Program-made: the position numbers and the translations under genes | The notes under the pieces: generated by a model | Database searches by the model: none | Told to the model about the DNA's origin: nothing | Seen by the model: only the letters and a program-made list of their open reading frames with translations | NCBI RefSeq assembly: GCF_013359595.1 | Contig: NZ_JABFMP010000012.1 | Location: forward strand, 105,489-169,488 | Length of the DNA stretch: 64,000 nucleotides | Direction: 5' to 3' | Source: Pseudomonas sp. C1C7 | GTDB taxonomy: Bacteria; Pseudomonadota; Gammaproteobacteria; Pseudomonadales; Pseudomonadaceae | In this document: positions 26,548 through 36,262 of the stretch, piece by piece | Numbering within the stretch: position 1 is the stretch's first letter | Layout: the number at the start of each line of letters is the position of its first letter

Positions 26548-29148
26548 TTAGGCTTGAACGACCGGGATGTTGGCGTTCGCTGCAGCTTCACGGAACTCGG
26601 CGATCTGGTCGAAGGACAGGTAGCGGTAGACATCGGCCGCCATGCTGTCGATCTTGCCAGCGTATTCCATGTACTCCTCGACGGTCGGCAGGCGACCCAG
26701 GATGGAAGCCACGGACGCCAGCTCGGCCGAAGCCAGGTAGACGTTCGCGCCGTCACCCAGACGGTTCGGGAAGTTACGGGTCGAAGTCGACACAACGGTC
26801 GAGTTCGGCTCTACACGTGCCTGGTTACCCATGCACAGCGAGCAGCCTGGCATTTCCATGCGGGCGCCAGCCTTGCCGTAGATGCCGTAGTAGCCTTCTT
26901 CGGTCAGCTGGTGAGCGTCCATCTTGGTCGGAGGCGACAGCCACAGACGGGTTGGCAGCTGGCCCTTGACCTGATCCAGCAGCTTGCCGGCAGCGCGGAA
27001 GTGACCGATGTTGGTCATGCACGAACCGATGAACACTTCGTCGATCTTCTCGCCAGCAACGCTGGAGAGCAGACGGGCGTCGTCCGGGTCGTTCGGCGCG
27101 CAGAGCACAGGCTCCTTGATGTCGGCCAGATCGATTTCGATGACTTCGGCGTACTCGGCGTCCTTGTCCGCTTCCATCAGCTCAGGGTTGGCGATCCAGG
27201 CTTCCATCGCTTGAGCGCGACGTTCCAGGGTACGTGCATCGCCGTAGCCTTCGCCGATCATCCAGCGCAGCAGGGTGATGTTCGATTGCAGGTACTCGGT
27301 GATCGACTCTTTGGACAGCTGGATGGTGCAACCGGCAGCCGAACGTTCAGCCGAGGCGTCAGACAGTTCGAACGCTTGCTCGACGGTCAGCTTAGGCAGA
27401 CCTTCGATCTCCAGGATGCGGCCGGAGAAGGCGTTCTTCTTGCCTTTCTTCTCTACGGTCAACAGGCCTTTCTGGATCGCGTAGTAAGGGATGGCATGAA
27501 CCAGGTCACGCAGGGTGACGCCTGGCTGCAGTTCGCCCTTGAAGCGAACCAGGATCGACTCAGGCATGTCCAGCGGCATGACGCCGGTGGCAGCGGCGAA
27601 CGCTACCAGGCCGGAACCGGCCGGGAACGAGATGCCGATCGGGAAACGGGTGTGGGAGTCACCACCGGTACCGACGGTGTCTGGCAGCAGCATGCGGTTC
27701 AGCCACGAGTGGATGATGCCGTCGCCCGGACGCAGGGAAACGCCGCCGCGGGTCATGATGAAGTCAGGCAGGGTGTGGTGGGTGGTCACGTCGATCGGCT
27801 TTGGATAAGCCGCGGTGTGGCAGAAGGACTGCATCACCAGATCGGTGGAGAAGCCCAGGCACGCCAGGTCTTTCAGTTCGTCACGGGTCATTGGACCGGT
27901 GGTGTCCTGAGAACCCACGGTGGTCATCTTCGGTTCGCAGTAGGTGCCCGGGCGAACGCCGGTCACGCCGCAAGCCTTGCCGACCATTTTCTGCGCCAGG
28001 GTGAAACCCTTGGTGCTTTCAGCAGGGGCTTCTGGCTTCTTGAACAGGGTCGAAGGTGCCAGACCCAGCTCGGCGCGAGCCTTCTCGGTCAGGCCACGGC
28101 CGATGATCAGCGGGATACGGCCGCCGGCGCGGACTTCGTCCAGCAGGACCGGAGTCTTCATTTCGAAGGTGGTCAGGACTTCGTCGGTGCCGTGCTTGCA
28201 GACTTTGCCAGCATGCGGGTACAGGTCGATCACGTCGCCCATGTGCATGTTGGAAACGTCGAATTCGATTGGCAGTGCGCCAGCATCTTCCATGGTGTTG
28301 TAGAAGATCGGAGCGATCTTGCTGCCGAAGCAGAAACCGCCGGCACGCTTGTTCGGCACGTAAGGAACGTCGTCGCCGAAGAACCACAGAACCGAGTTGG
28401 TGGCCGATTTACGCGAAGAACCGGTACCGACCACGTCGCCCACGTAGGCAACAGGGAAGCCGCCGTTACGCATTTCTTCGATCTGCTTCATCGGACCGGT
28501 GACGCCTTGTGCGTCAGGCACGATGCCGTCGCGAGCCATTTTCAGCATGGCCAGGGCGTGCAGCGGGATGTCAGGGCGGGACCAGGCGTCCGGAGCAGGG
28601 GACAGGTCGTCGGTGTTGGTCTCGCCGGTGACCTTGAATACGCGCAGGCTGATCTTGTCGGCCAGGGTTGGACGCTTCACGAACCACTCGCCGTCAGCCC
28701 AGGACTGCAGCACGGCCTTGGCGTGAGCGTTGCCGTTCTTGGCTTTTTCAGCCACGTCGTGGAAAGCATCGAACATCAGCAGGGTGTGCTTGAGTTCTTC
28801 GGCGGCCACTGGTGCCAGTTCGGCGTCGTCCAGCAGGCTTACCAGCGTCACGATGTTGTAGCCGCCCTGCATGGTGCCGAGCAGTTCAACAGCGCGCTTC
28901 TTGTCGATCAGAGGGGATTTGGCTTCGCCTTTGGCGATGGCGGAGAGGAAGCCGGCCTTGACGTAGGCTGCTTCGTCCACTCCTGGCGGAACGCGATTGG
29001 TGATCAGGTCAACGAGGAAAGCTTCTTCGCCAGCCGGGGGATTTTTCAGCAGCTCGACCAGGCCTGCAGTTTGTTCGGCGTTAAGCGGCTGGGGAACGAT
29101 ACCCAGTGCTGCGCGCTCTTCGATATGTTTGCGGTAGGCTTCAAGCAC
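26548..29148 (-). CDS. acnB: Aconitate hydratase B
   Basis: An 866-aa cytoplasmic bifunctional aconitase/2-methylisocitrate dehydratase of the TCA cycle. It has the AcnB N-terminal HEAT-like domain ([15 protein letters not shown]), the swivel domain and the [4Fe-4S] catalytic domains, with cluster Cys contexts ...[14 protein letters not shown] and the [13 protein letters not shown] segment. The start is GTG at 29148, with GAGGG about 8 nt upstream; the longer frame to 29196 lacks such a site. It is monocistronic, with a terminator after the stop and a long leader that contains a near-perfect hairpin. Confidence 0.97.
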   Translation of the reverse strand: MLEAYRKHIEERAALGIVPQPLNAEQTAGLVELLKNPPAGEEAFLVDLITNRVPPGVDEAAYVKAGFLSAIAKGEAKSPLIDKKRAVELLGTMQGGYNIVTLVSLLDDAELAPVAAEELKHTLLMFDAFHDVAEKAKNGNAHAKAVLQSWADGEWFVKRPTLADKISLRVFKVTGETNTDDLSPAPDAWSRPDIPLHALAMLKMARDGIVPDAQGVTGPMKQIEEMRNGGFPVAYVGDVVGTGSSRKSATNSVLWFFGDDVPYVPNKRAGGFCFGSKIAPIFYNTMEDAGALPIEFDVSNMHMGDVIDLYPHAGKVCKHGTDEVLTTFEMKTPVLLDEVRAGGRIPLIIGRGLTEKARAELGLAPSTLFKKPEAPAESTKGFTLAQKMVGKACGVTGVRPGTYCEPKMTTVGSQDTTGPMTRDELKDLACLGFSTDLVMQSFCHTAAYPKPIDVTTHHTLPDFIMTRGGVSLRPGDGIIHSWLNRMLLPDTVGTGGDSHTRFPIGISFPAGSGLVAFAAATGVMPLDMPESILVRFKGELQPGVTLRDLVHAIPYYAIQKGLLTVEKKGKKNAFSGRILEIEGLPKLTVEQAFELSDASAERSAAGCTIQLSKESITEYLQSNITLLRWMIGEGYGDARTLERRAQAMEAWIANPELMEADKDAEYAEVIEIDLADIKEPVLCAPNDPDDARLLSSVAGEKIDEVFIGSCMTNIGHFRAAGKLLDQVKGQLPTRLWLSPPTKMDAHQLTEEGYYGIYGKAGARMEMPGCSLCMGNQARVEPNSTVVSTSTRNFPNRLGDGANVYLASAELASVASILGRLPTVEEYMEYAGKIDSMAADVYRYLSFDQIAEFREAAANANIPVVQA

Positions 29149-29603
29149 AGTTATTACCCTCATCAGTGGTCCCAAATGGGTGTCCGGGACGCTCATCCCG
29201 AAATTGCCGTACTCATGCGCTGCATGGCGTTGTGAGCCACTTAGCCAGAATTACCGACAATTCCTTACAGAAGCTGCTTTCAAAGTTTTACGCCTGCAGA
29301 ACGGGAGCTGATGAGGGTTGGCGTTGGGCTTTTCCCCGCTGGAAAAACCCCTCGCCAACACCGCTCTGAAGGAACGACTGTGCTCGTGACGCTTTGAAAA
29401 CAGCTTCTAACGGACATTGGCGCCTAAAAAGGCTGGCTGATTCTACGGCAAAAAAAAATTAAAGGTAAGTCGCGGTTTATTGGACTTTGGTGGAGCGTGC
29501 CGCGAGACGCGATTGACCAAGGCCCTGAACTTTGAGGGGTGATCAATGGCGGGCAAAGGGCTAACATGCTGCCCTGTTTCGCTTTTTGGCCTTCTGCCTC
29601 CCT
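29149..29603. other. Divergent intergenic region acnB / DUF1289 gene
   Basis: 455 bp without a gene. It holds the divergent promoters and a large hairpin at 29317-29359. An A-rich run at about 29449-29463 lies upstream of the DUF1289 gene. No open frame with a credible start was found. Confidence 0.6.
29317..29359. promoter_or_regulatory. Large hairpin in the acnB upstream region
   Basis: GTTGGCGTTGGGCTTTTCC (29317-29335), a 5-nt loop CCGCT, then a right arm (29341-29359) that pairs GGAAAA, CCC and CGCCAAC. Sixteen of nineteen positions pair. No T tract follows on either strand, so it is not a simple terminator. It lies 169-211 bp before the acnB start and could be in its 5' UTR. Confidence 0.55.
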
Positions 29604-30074
29604 ATGCCCAATCAGACCATCAAGACTCCCTGCGTCGGCCTTTGCTCCACTGTTTACGGTGATCTGGTGTGCCGTGGCTGCAAGCGTTTCCACCATGAAG
29701 TGATCCACTGGAACGGCTACAACGAGGAAGAAAAGCGCGCGGTGTGGTTGCGTCTGGAGCAGTTGCTGTCCCAGGTGATGGCGGCCAAGGTGGAAATTTT
29801 CGATACGGCGCTGCTCAGGACCCAGCTGGAGCAGCGCAAGATCCGCTTCGTGCCCCATCAGTCGGCGTATTGCTGGGCGTACCAGCTGATCGCCCGGGGG
29901 GCGCGGGTGATCAACAATCTTGAGGCTTACGGGATGGTGCTGCTGCCGGAGTTTCGCGAGTGGAACCTGCCGCAATTGCGCGATGCGATCGATCGGGAGT
30001 TTTTTCTGCTGTCCGAGGCCCATTACCAGCGCTATATCGCGCCGGGGTTTCTCAAGGATGCGTTCGGCGGGTGA
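29604..30074 (+). CDS. DUF1289 domain protein
   Basis: A 156-aa protein. The N-terminal DUF1289 domain has the four-Cys pattern Cys10, Cys14, Cys23, Cys26 (CVGLCSTVYGDLVCRGC), which probably binds a metal. A longer helical tail of about 110 residues follows, ending LSEAHYQRYIAPGFL. DUF1289 proteins are widespread in Proteobacteria, and the function is not established. ATG 29604 begins the conserved MPNQTIKTPC; the upstream TTG opening has no support. It is divergent from acnB. Confidence 0.8.
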   Translation: MPNQTIKTPCVGLCSTVYGDLVCRGCKRFHHEVIHWNGYNEEEKRAVWLRLEQLLSQVMAAKVEIFDTALLRTQLEQRKIRFVPHQSAYCWAYQLIARGARVINNLEAYGMVLLPEFREWNLPQLRDAIDREFFLLSEAHYQRYIAPGFLKDAFGG

Positions 30075-30085
30075 TTTTCAAGAGC

Positions 30086-30148
30086 TTCGCGGGCAAGCCT
30101 CGCTCCTGCAGGTCGAGGTGATCTGCAGGAGCGAGGCTTGCCCGCGAA
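30086..30148. repeat. REPIN (family A)
   Basis: TTCGCGGGCAAGCCTCGCTC... (30086-30111) and its reverse complement (30123-30148) with an 11-bp core. It lies between the convergent DUF1289 and universal stress protein genes and may end transcription from both sides. Confidence 0.85.
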
Positions 30149-30173
30149 TGCGGTTCAACTGACGCCACACATC

Positions 30174-31037
30174 TCAATGCTTGCTGGCCAGCTCATCCAG
30201 ATGATCTTCAATCTCCTGCGGCTTGAGCACCAGCACATCGCTTTCCACCGCATCGAGTACCACTTCCGCGGTATTGCCGATTAACGTCCCTGAAAGCCCG
30301 CTGCGCGCCACGGTGCCGATCACCGTCACCGCTGCCTGCAGCTTGTGCACCATGAACGGAATCAGCACATCCGCAGGTCCCTCCTCGATGTGAAGGTGCT
30401 GATCGTCAATGTCGAATTCGGCCTGGAACGCCCGGCACTGCTCGCGATAGCGCGCCTCGATGGTTTCCTTGAGCTGGAAGGTCGGGTCGGCCGACGACAG
30501 CATCGGCGAAGGGTGGGCGCTGATCACGTGCAGGTGGGCCCTGGCCAGGCTGGCGATGTCATAGCCGTGATCGATGATGGTGTTGTGCAGGTGACGGTGT
30601 TCCGGGTCGGTGTTGCCGACATCGATGGCGGCCAGAATCACCTTGTCCTTCCAGGAACCGGCGGTTTTCACCAGCAGCACCGGGGTAGGGCAGTGGCGCA
30701 GCAGTTTCCAGTCCGCCGGGGTCAGCAGGGCTCTTTTCAGCGCGCTGTCGGGGAAGTGCTGCTTGATCACCAGGCCGCAACCTTCGGCCTGCTGCACATC
30801 GACGATGGTTTCGTGCAGGCTCTGATTCCAGGCCTGTTCGGTGGTGACGCTGAAACCGTCTTCCAGCAAGGCCGCCTTGAGCACGCTGAGCATGGCGCTG
30901 TGGTCATGCTTGGGGTCGCACACCAGCAGATGCAGGTGCGCCTGGGTCACACCGGCAATCAACTTGGCTCTTTTGAGCGCCAGGCTTTCCGAGTGTTCGG
31001 GTTCGATGACCACCAGAATGCTGCGTATGGCTTGCAT
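30174..31037 (-). CDS. Tandem universal stress protein (UspE-like), ANR-type promoter
   Basis: A 287-aa protein made of two Usp domains (about residues 1-140 and 150-285). The second has a nucleotide-loop-like segment, GTVARSGLSGTLIGNTAE, ending in the usual DVLVLKP strand. Usp proteins of pseudomonads support survival without oxygen or in stationary phase. ATG 31037 follows GGAGATC; the longer frame to 31115 runs through the promoter. A perfect FNR/ANR box upstream indicates induction under low oxygen. Confidence 0.88.
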   Translation of the reverse strand: MQAIRSILVVIEPEHSESLALKRAKLIAGVTQAHLHLLVCDPKHDHSAMLSVLKAALLEDGFSVTTEQAWNQSLHETIVDVQQAEGCGLVIKQHFPDSALKRALLTPADWKLLRHCPTPVLLVKTAGSWKDKVILAAIDVGNTDPEHRHLHNTIIDHGYDIASLARAHLHVISAHPSPMLSSADPTFQLKETIEARYREQCRAFQAEFDIDDQHLHIEEGPADVLIPFMVHKLQAAVTVIGTVARSGLSGTLIGNTAEVVLDAVESDVLVLKPQEIEDHLDELASKH

Positions 31038-31077
31038 GATCGGGATCTCCTGAAATGAAAACGCATGGCGTTGCACA

Positions 31078-31120
31078 ACTATAGTTGCTGGCTGCCGGCC
31101 GGGGTGTTGATACATATCAA
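31078..31120 (-). promoter_or_regulatory. ANR/FNR class II promoter of the universal stress gene
   Basis: TTGATACATATCAA (31107-31120) is a perfect match to the ANR/FNR consensus TTGAT-N4-ATCAA. On the minus strand, TATAGT at 31083-31078 suits a -10 element and would place +1 near 31071-31072. That puts the box centre at about -42, the class II activator position. Confidence 0.8.
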
Positions 31121-31197
31121 CGGTCGGCCGCTGGTGGTCTGTGGGCAGGCCGGTATAATCGGCGCCTTTCGTTTCGAACCTTTATTCCGTGGGCCCC

Positions 31198-31803
31198 ATG
31201 ATCCTTCCCGAAATTCACGAATTCCTTGGCTGTCGCACCCCCGATGGCTGGGTCCAGGCCGCGCTGGCCGATCAGGAAACCTTGCTGATCGACCACAAGA
31301 ATTGCGAATTCAAGGCCGCCAGCACCGCGCTGAGCCTGATTGCTAAATATCACTCCCATGTTGACCTGATCAACATGATGTCGCGCCTGGCCCGGGAAGA
31401 GCTGGTGCATCACGAACAGGTCATGCGCCTGATGAAAAAGCGCAAGATCGAACTGCGCCAGCTCTCCGCCGGGCGTTATGCCTCGGGATTGCGCAAGGTG
31501 GTGCGCAGTCACGAGCCGGTGAAACTGGTGGATACCCTGGTGGTGGGCGCGTTCATCGAGGCGCGCAGTTGCGAGCGCTTCGAAGCGCTGGTGCCGCATT
31601 TGGATGAAGAGCTGGGCAAATTTTATTTCGGTCTGCTCAAGAGCGAAGCACGGCATTTCCAGGGGTATTTGAAGCTGGCTTACCAGTACGGGGACGCCAA
31701 GGACATCGCCAACGTGATCGACCGCGTGCGCGCCGCCGAGCAAGAGTTGATCGAGTCCCCGGACGTTGAATTCCGCTTCCACAGCGGTGTGCCGGCTGCC
31801 TGA
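31198..31803 (+). CDS. miaE: tRNA-(ms[2]io[6]A)-hydroxylase
   Basis: A 201-aa non-haem di-iron monooxygenase that hydroxylates the isopentenyl group of ms2i6A37 in tRNA, using O2. Ferritin-like helices carry the ligands, for example the REELVHHEQ (ExxH) motif near residue 62 and the later EARSCERFEAL and SEARHFQGY helices. ATG 31198 (MILPEIHEFLG) is the family start; an in-frame GTG at 31189 is less likely. It is divergent from the universal stress gene. An O2-requiring enzyme beside an ANR-controlled gene is a notable juxtaposition only. Confidence 0.93.
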   Translation: MILPEIHEFLGCRTPDGWVQAALADQETLLIDHKNCEFKAASTALSLIAKYHSHVDLINMMSRLAREELVHHEQVMRLMKKRKIELRQLSAGRYASGLRKVVRSHEPVKLVDTLVVGAFIEARSCERFEALVPHLDEELGKFYFGLLKSEARHFQGYLKLAYQYGDAKDIANVIDRVRAAEQELIESPDVEFRFHSGVPAA

Positions 31804-31813
31804 CCCCGCAAGT

Positions 31814-32302
31814 TTATGAACCCAGACCCAGACGTTCATGCCACTGGGCGATGGATTCTTCGGGGTAATCTTCAAATTGCTTGTCTTCAGGCTGTACATC
31901 CACTTCCACCCAAGGTGCCTTCGAGCCAAGCAGCAAATGCGTGTGCTCCGGCGGCACCGGTAACGGCGTATCGATAGCCGAGGCAAACGGGTGGATCAGC
32001 GCTGGCCACTGCGGGCTGAACAGCCATAAACCCGAACCGCACACTGAGCAGAAATGCCGCTCGGCACTGCTACGGTGGGCTCGCGCCTCGCCTTCGCCCT
32101 TGAACAGCGCATGGTAAATCGTGATGTTTTTGCGTCCGCGAACTTTGAGGCTGTCGGCGTCGCCGGCAAGGTTGATCGCGTAACCGCCGCCACCCTGGGT
32201 CTTGCGACAGATCGAGCAATAGCAGCGTTGGTAAGGGTAGGGGTGGGCGCTGGTCAGGCTGAACGATACCGCGCCGCAATGGCAGGAGCCTTCGAGATGC
32301 AT
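31814..32302 (-). CDS. GFA family zinc protein
   Basis: A 162-aa protein of the glutathione-dependent formaldehyde-activating (GFA/CENP-V) family. Zinc-binding cysteines are seen as CHCG (Cys7, Cys9), CYCSICRK (Cys27/29/32) and CSVCG (about 84 and 87). Members bind Zn and some act on S-hydroxymethyl-glutathione, but most have no known activity. ATG 32302 (MHLEGSCHCG) was chosen over 32314 from family length. It converges on miaE with only 10 bp between stops. Confidence 0.85.
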   Translation of the reverse strand: MHLEGSCHCGAVSFSLTSAHPYPYQRCYCSICRKTQGGGGYAINLAGDADSLKVRGRKNITIYHALFKGEGEARAHRSSAERHFCSVCGSGLWLFSPQWPALIHPFASAIDTPLPVPPEHTHLLLGSKAPWVEVDVQPEDKQFEDYPEESIAQWHERLGLGS

Positions 32303-32367
32303 GATGGCCACCAATGGCTTGAGAGTTCAGGTACAGCCTAGAAGATCGAGGACAAGAGTACTGATGC

Positions 32368-32428
32368 GATCGTGGGCGGGCCCGCTCCCATCACCTTGAA
32401 CCTGTGGGAGCGGGCCAGCTCACGATCA
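32368..32428. repeat. REPIN, degenerate (family A)
   Basis: GATCGTGGGCGGGCCCGCTC... and an imperfect reverse complement ending GCTCACGATC. It lies between the GFA and protease genes. Confidence 0.65.
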
Positions 32429-32432
32429 ACCG

Positions 32433-33935
32433 TCAGGGCAGCGCCAGCAGGTCAGTGCGAACATCCGAGTAACGGTCACTCAAATCCTGATTTCTGCTGC
32501 ACAACTTCAACGGTAGTTGCTCGGCCATGAACGTCACCGCTTCGAAGGTCTGGGAGTAGTCGGCAATTTTTATCTGGCTGCAGTCGGTATCTGCTGCCGG
32601 GCCCGCGTAATAAAGCACGCCAAAGTGAGTTGGAATCCGATAGTGCCACGTGACGCGGTAGTTCCAGTCGGCACCCAGAGTAATGGTGGGTTCCGCCGGG
32701 CGAACCGGCGCTCTTTCCACCAGTTGCGCAGGCGTAATCCAGGCATTTTTCATTAAATCGGCCGTCGGTCTTTGTTCGGCTGACTCCACACCAATGACAC
32801 ATAGGTAGTGCATGCCAGCGACTCGGCTGATAGGTGTGTCGAGGACGACATCCTTGGCATCAAGAGTGCCGCTGTAGTTTCTCGCAGAACTGCAATCGGC
32901 AACTTCCCTTACTGTCTTGAAGCGGTAGTAAGGCGTGCTCAAGGAGAACTGTGCATTGAGCACGGGATCCGGACTCGCTGCATTTTTTGGCATGGTCAGA
33001 TATTGGGTTGGCCAATATTTCAGTTCAGTCAACTGGAATGGAGCGTCGGACTTGCAGAGGTTCGAATCTTTGTTGAAAACGCCTTCGCTGAAACAACTCA
33101 TCAAATAATCCGCCGCAGACGAATAGTGCGTGTCCGGTGACCACACGATCGTCCCGTTTTTTACTTCACAGGGCGCGTTGTTAAAGCATTGCTCGTCCGC
33201 TATCGCGCCGTAGGTGCTGGTCGACATGACACTGAGAATTTCGCCGCTTTGCCTGTCAAGCACGGGGCTTCCCGAGGACCCTGGGCGTATGTCACGGCAA
33301 CTGTTTTTCAAGGTCTTGAGAGCGACGCGGTCGCCTTCCACCAATTCGGCCTCCGTGGGGCCCTGAGTGCAGGCCGCCAAGCGCAGTCCGGATCGCTCCA
33401 AACCTTCAGGGGCGCCAACGATCAGCACATCGGTAGCGTCCTTCGACCATTGCGAGGCGAGTGCAAGTGGCGTTATGCCTTGGTTGATCAGGGCTTGGAG
33501 TTCGACGTCCAGTTCCATGATTGCCAGGTCAGTCAGTTCGAAGTCTTTCCAGACGACGCCCTTGATGGCATGGGTTTTATATCGGGTAGGCGTGTCGTTG
33601 AAATAATTGAACTTCACGTTGTACTTGTCTGCTGGCGTCAGTGCTGAGCGGATCACTCCAGGCACACAATGCGCGGCGGTAAGCAGGTAAGCCGGTCCGA
33701 CAGCCCGAGCGTTTTCGTCGCGAGTGTCCAGAAGGCTGGCGGTACAGCCGGGGGCATCATTGAGGAACAGCTTTCCAATGCCATTCCAGCGTTTGTAGTG
33801 ACCATCCTGATTGTTGAGTAGTACCGCATCGGATCCATTGCCAAGGCCTTCGCCGAGGTCCGTTGCGAAAGTCGATGTGGATACTATTAATGTGGTTATT
33901 GCTGCGGATAAGGCGCTCAGTTTGCTGTGTGTCAT
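32433..33935 (-). CDS. Secreted trypsin-like serine protease
   Basis: A 500-aa protein with a Sec signal peptide (about residues 1-25, ending STFATD). A chymotrypsin-fold protease domain carries the triad His89 (LLTAAHC), Asp136 (TDLAIMEL) and Ser221 (RPGSSGSPV). An extra region of about 200 residues after roughly 290 has several Cys and no recognised domain. It is probably exported to the periplasm or beyond. ATG 33935 has AGGGA upstream; an in-frame TTG at 33941 is less likely. The gene is AT-richer than its neighbours and stands alone. Confidence 0.85.
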   Translation of the reverse strand: MTHSKLSALSAAITTLIVSTSTFATDLGEGLGNGSDAVLLNNQDGHYKRWNGIGKLFLNDAPGCTASLLDTRDENARAVGPAYLLTAAHCVPGVIRSALTPADKYNVKFNYFNDTPTRYKTHAIKGVVWKDFELTDLAIMELDVELQALINQGITPLALASQWSKDATDVLIVGAPEGLERSGLRLAACTQGPTEAELVEGDRVALKTLKNSCRDIRPGSSGSPVLDRQSGEILSVMSTSTYGAIADEQCFNNAPCEVKNGTIVWSPDTHYSSAADYLMSCFSEGVFNKDSNLCKSDAPFQLTELKYWPTQYLTMPKNAASPDPVLNAQFSLSTPYYRFKTVREVADCSSARNYSGTLDAKDVVLDTPISRVAGMHYLCVIGVESAEQRPTADLMKNAWITPAQLVERAPVRPAEPTITLGADWNYRVTWHYRIPTHFGVLYYAGPAADTDCSQIKIADYSQTFEAVTFMAEQLPLKLCSRNQDLSDRYSDVRTDLLALP

Positions 33936-33974
33936 AACCAATCCCTGGTTGTTTTAATGAGTTGAATGAAGCGT

Positions 33975-33995
33975 GCAATGACATAAGTTCATTGC
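33975..33995. promoter_or_regulatory. Inverted repeat upstream of the protease gene
   Basis: GCAATGA, 7 bp, TCATTGC: a perfect 7-bp inverted repeat about 40-60 bp upstream of the protease start. It is a candidate operator. Confidence 0.4.
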
Positions 33996-34136
33996 CCGGG
34001 GCACAGTAAAACTGCCGGGTGTATATGGCGAGACGGGTAACTGTTTGAAGGTATTGCGCGAGGAGATAACGCCGCCCACTGGACGGTTACCATTCACCGG
34101 GTCAGCATGGGCGCTTCGAATTCCGGACCCGAACCG

Positions 34137-35021
34137 ATGCGCCGACTTCCTTCACTGGCAGCCCTCAAAACCTTCGAATGCGCCGCGCGCCATGCCCATT
34201 TTGGCCGGGCGGCGGCCGAGTTGTGCGTGACCGACAGCGCAGTCAGTCATCAGATTCGGCAGCTGGAGGAACAGTTGGGGGTGTCGCTGTTCATCCGCGA
34301 AGGTCGGCAGATCCGTCCGACGATGGCCGCCGGGCGCCTGATGCAAAGTTTGCAGCAAGCCTTCGAAATGATCGGCGAAGCCTGCGATGAACTGCGCGAC
34401 CCCTCATCCCTTGCCGTGCTTCGATTGGCGGTCACCGCGGAACTTGCGCAAAAGTGGCTGATGAACCGGCTCACGGATTTCTATGCGCGTTACCCGCATA
34501 TCACCCTGCACCTCTACGAACAGCCGATCGACGCCACCGCGCCAGGAGAGGACATCGACCTGGCGATCACTTATGGCACCGGCCCCGTGGACAGCACGGC
34601 GTATTTCGTCCGGCCGCTGCCGGCGTTGCAGTTCTTCCCGGTGTGCAGTCCGGGCCTGTTCAACCAGGGCACCCTGAAAACACCGAAGGATCTGGCCCGT
34701 CATTGCCTGTTGCACGACGATCAGGATGGCAAGACCTGGACCGCCTGGCTCACCAGCCATGCCGGTGACCTGCGAGCGCAACGCCAGTTGTATTTTGCCC
34801 ATGCCGGTCTGGCGCTGGAGGCGGCGGTACAGGGGCAGGGGGTAGCCATGGGCGATAACCTGACGGCGCAGGAAGACTTGCTCAGCGGCCGACTGGTGCG
34901 GCCGTTCACCGCCAGCATGACCGCGCTGGGCCAATACGCGCTGGTGTGTGAACGGGTACGGCTGGAGCGTCCGGCCGTGGCGCAGATGCTGGAATGGTTC
35001 AACGATCAGTTGGCCGATTGA
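34137..35021 (+). CDS. LysR family regulator (GcvA-like)
   Basis: A 294-aa LysR-type regulator. The winged HTH is at residues 1-65 (LPSLAALKTFECAARH, then FGRAAAELCVTDSAVSHQIR in parts), followed by a type 2 periplasmic-binding-like effector domain. The GcvA-like N-terminus often marks regulators of amino-acid or polyamine genes. It is codirectional with, and 100 bp upstream of, the agmatine deiminase gene, so it probably controls that gene and the polyamine-binding protein. The start at 34137 was chosen by family alignment; ATG 34107 is also possible. Confidence 0.85.
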   Translation: MRRLPSLAALKTFECAARHAHFGRAAAELCVTDSAVSHQIRQLEEQLGVSLFIREGRQIRPTMAAGRLMQSLQQAFEMIGEACDELRDPSSLAVLRLAVTAELAQKWLMNRLTDFYARYPHITLHLYEQPIDATAPGEDIDLAITYGTGPVDSTAYFVRPLPALQFFPVCSPGLFNQGTLKTPKDLARHCLLHDDQDGKTWTAWLTSHAGDLRAQRQLYFAHAGLALEAAVQGQGVAMGDNLTAQEDLLSGRLVRPFTASMTALGQYALVCERVRLERPAVAQMLEWFNDQLAD

Positions 35022-35121
35022 TGAGTTGAATTCAAGTGTTCCGAAATAATCATCGTTGGCGAGGAGGGCGCCGGCCACCTTAGCCTGTGGTCATTCCAAT
35101 CCCCGCTGATGAGGTTTGACC

Positions 35122-36246
35122 ATGGCACGCTTGCTCGATACCACCCCAAAACTCGACGGTTTCCGCCTGCCCGGCGAGTTCGAAGCCAAGTCCGGCTGCT
35201 GGCTCGGCTGGCCGGAGCGCACCGATGTCTGGCGCAACGGCGCCAAGCCCGCGCAGAAAGTCTGGGTGCAGATCGTCACTGCCATTTCCATGAGCGAGCC
35301 GGTCACGGTCTGCGCCTCCGCCGCGCAGTTCGCCACCGCCCGCCGCCAGCTGCCGCCGCAGGTCCGGGTGGTGGAGATGACCTGCAATGACACCTGGTTC
35401 CGCGACAGTGGGCCGTGCTTCGTGGTCAACGACCAGAGCGGTGAAGTCCGGGGCGTGGACTTCGAGTTCAATGCCTACGGCGGCCTCGATGGCGGCCTGT
35501 ACTACCCGTGGGACAAGGATGATCAGATCGCCAGCAAGATCCTCGAAATCGAAGGTTTCGACCGTTATCGCGCACCCTTGATCGCCGAACTGGGCGGTAT
35601 CCAGAGCGACGGCCAGGGCAGCATCCTCACCACCGAGCAATGCCTGCTCAACCGTAACCGCAACCAGCACCTGGGCAAGGAAGAAGTGACCCGCCGGCTG
35701 AACGACTACCTCGGCGCCGAGCAGGTGATCTGGCTGCCCCGGGGCTGCAAGTTCGATGAAACCGATGGCCACGTCGATGACCTGGCGTGTTTCGTGCGCC
35801 CTGGCGAAGTGGTGCTGCAATGGACCGACAATCGCGATGATCCGCAGTGGGAAATCTATCAGGAGGCCTACGACATCCTGCGCAGCACCCGCGACAGCCG
35901 CGGTCGCGAGCTGATCGTGCACAAGCTGCCGCAACCGGATGTGCTGGAGTGGACTGCCGAAGAGGCCGAAGGCCTGGATCAGCTGGACAGCACCCACACC
36001 CGTCAGGCCGGGACGAAAATCTGCGCGTCGTACATCAACTACTACGCCGGCAACACCTCCATCGTGGTGCCGCTGTTTGGCGACCGTAACGATCGGGTAG
36101 CGCTGGCGACCCTGGCCGAGCTGTTCCCGCGGCACAAGATCGTCGGCATCGAAAACTCCCGGGAAATCCTCCTCGGTGGCGGCAACGTCGCGTGCATCAC
36201 CATGCCGCAATACGCCGGTAGCGCCAGTCTGAAAAAACCAGCCTGA
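35122..36246 (+). CDS. aguA: Agmatine deiminase
   Basis: A 374-aa guanidino-modifying enzyme that converts agmatine to N-carbamoylputrescine and ammonia. Family signatures are visible: WPERTDVWR near residue 31, NDTWFRDSGP near 92, the ETDGHVDDLACFV His motif, and the catalytic Cys358 in LLGGGNVAC. The sequence differs clearly from the main Pseudomonas AguA as I remember it, so it may be the second paralogue (Agu2A-like). GAGG precedes ATG 35122. A periplasmic polyamine-binding protein gene follows after 16 bp. No aguB is next to it. Confidence 0.85.
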   Translation: MARLLDTTPKLDGFRLPGEFEAKSGCWLGWPERTDVWRNGAKPAQKVWVQIVTAISMSEPVTVCASAAQFATARRQLPPQVRVVEMTCNDTWFRDSGPCFVVNDQSGEVRGVDFEFNAYGGLDGGLYYPWDKDDQIASKILEIEGFDRYRAPLIAELGGIQSDGQGSILTTEQCLLNRNRNQHLGKEEVTRRLNDYLGAEQVIWLPRGCKFDETDGHVDDLACFVRPGEVVLQWTDNRDDPQWEIYQEAYDILRSTRDSRGRELIVHKLPQPDVLEWTAEEAEGLDQLDSTHTRQAGTKICASYINYYAGNTSIVVPLFGDRNDRVALATLAELFPRHKIVGIENSREILLGGGNVACITMPQYAGSASLKKPA

Positions 36247-36262
36247 AAAAAGGAGCGTGATC

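Noticed and set aside
24555..26969. Long + strand frames across vgrG
   Set aside because: They lie opposite vgrG and lack credible starts or domains.
26554..29235. An 893-aa open frame on the + strand
   Set aside because: It is the antisense shadow of acnB, which has clear aconitase domains; the translated shadow has no family pattern.
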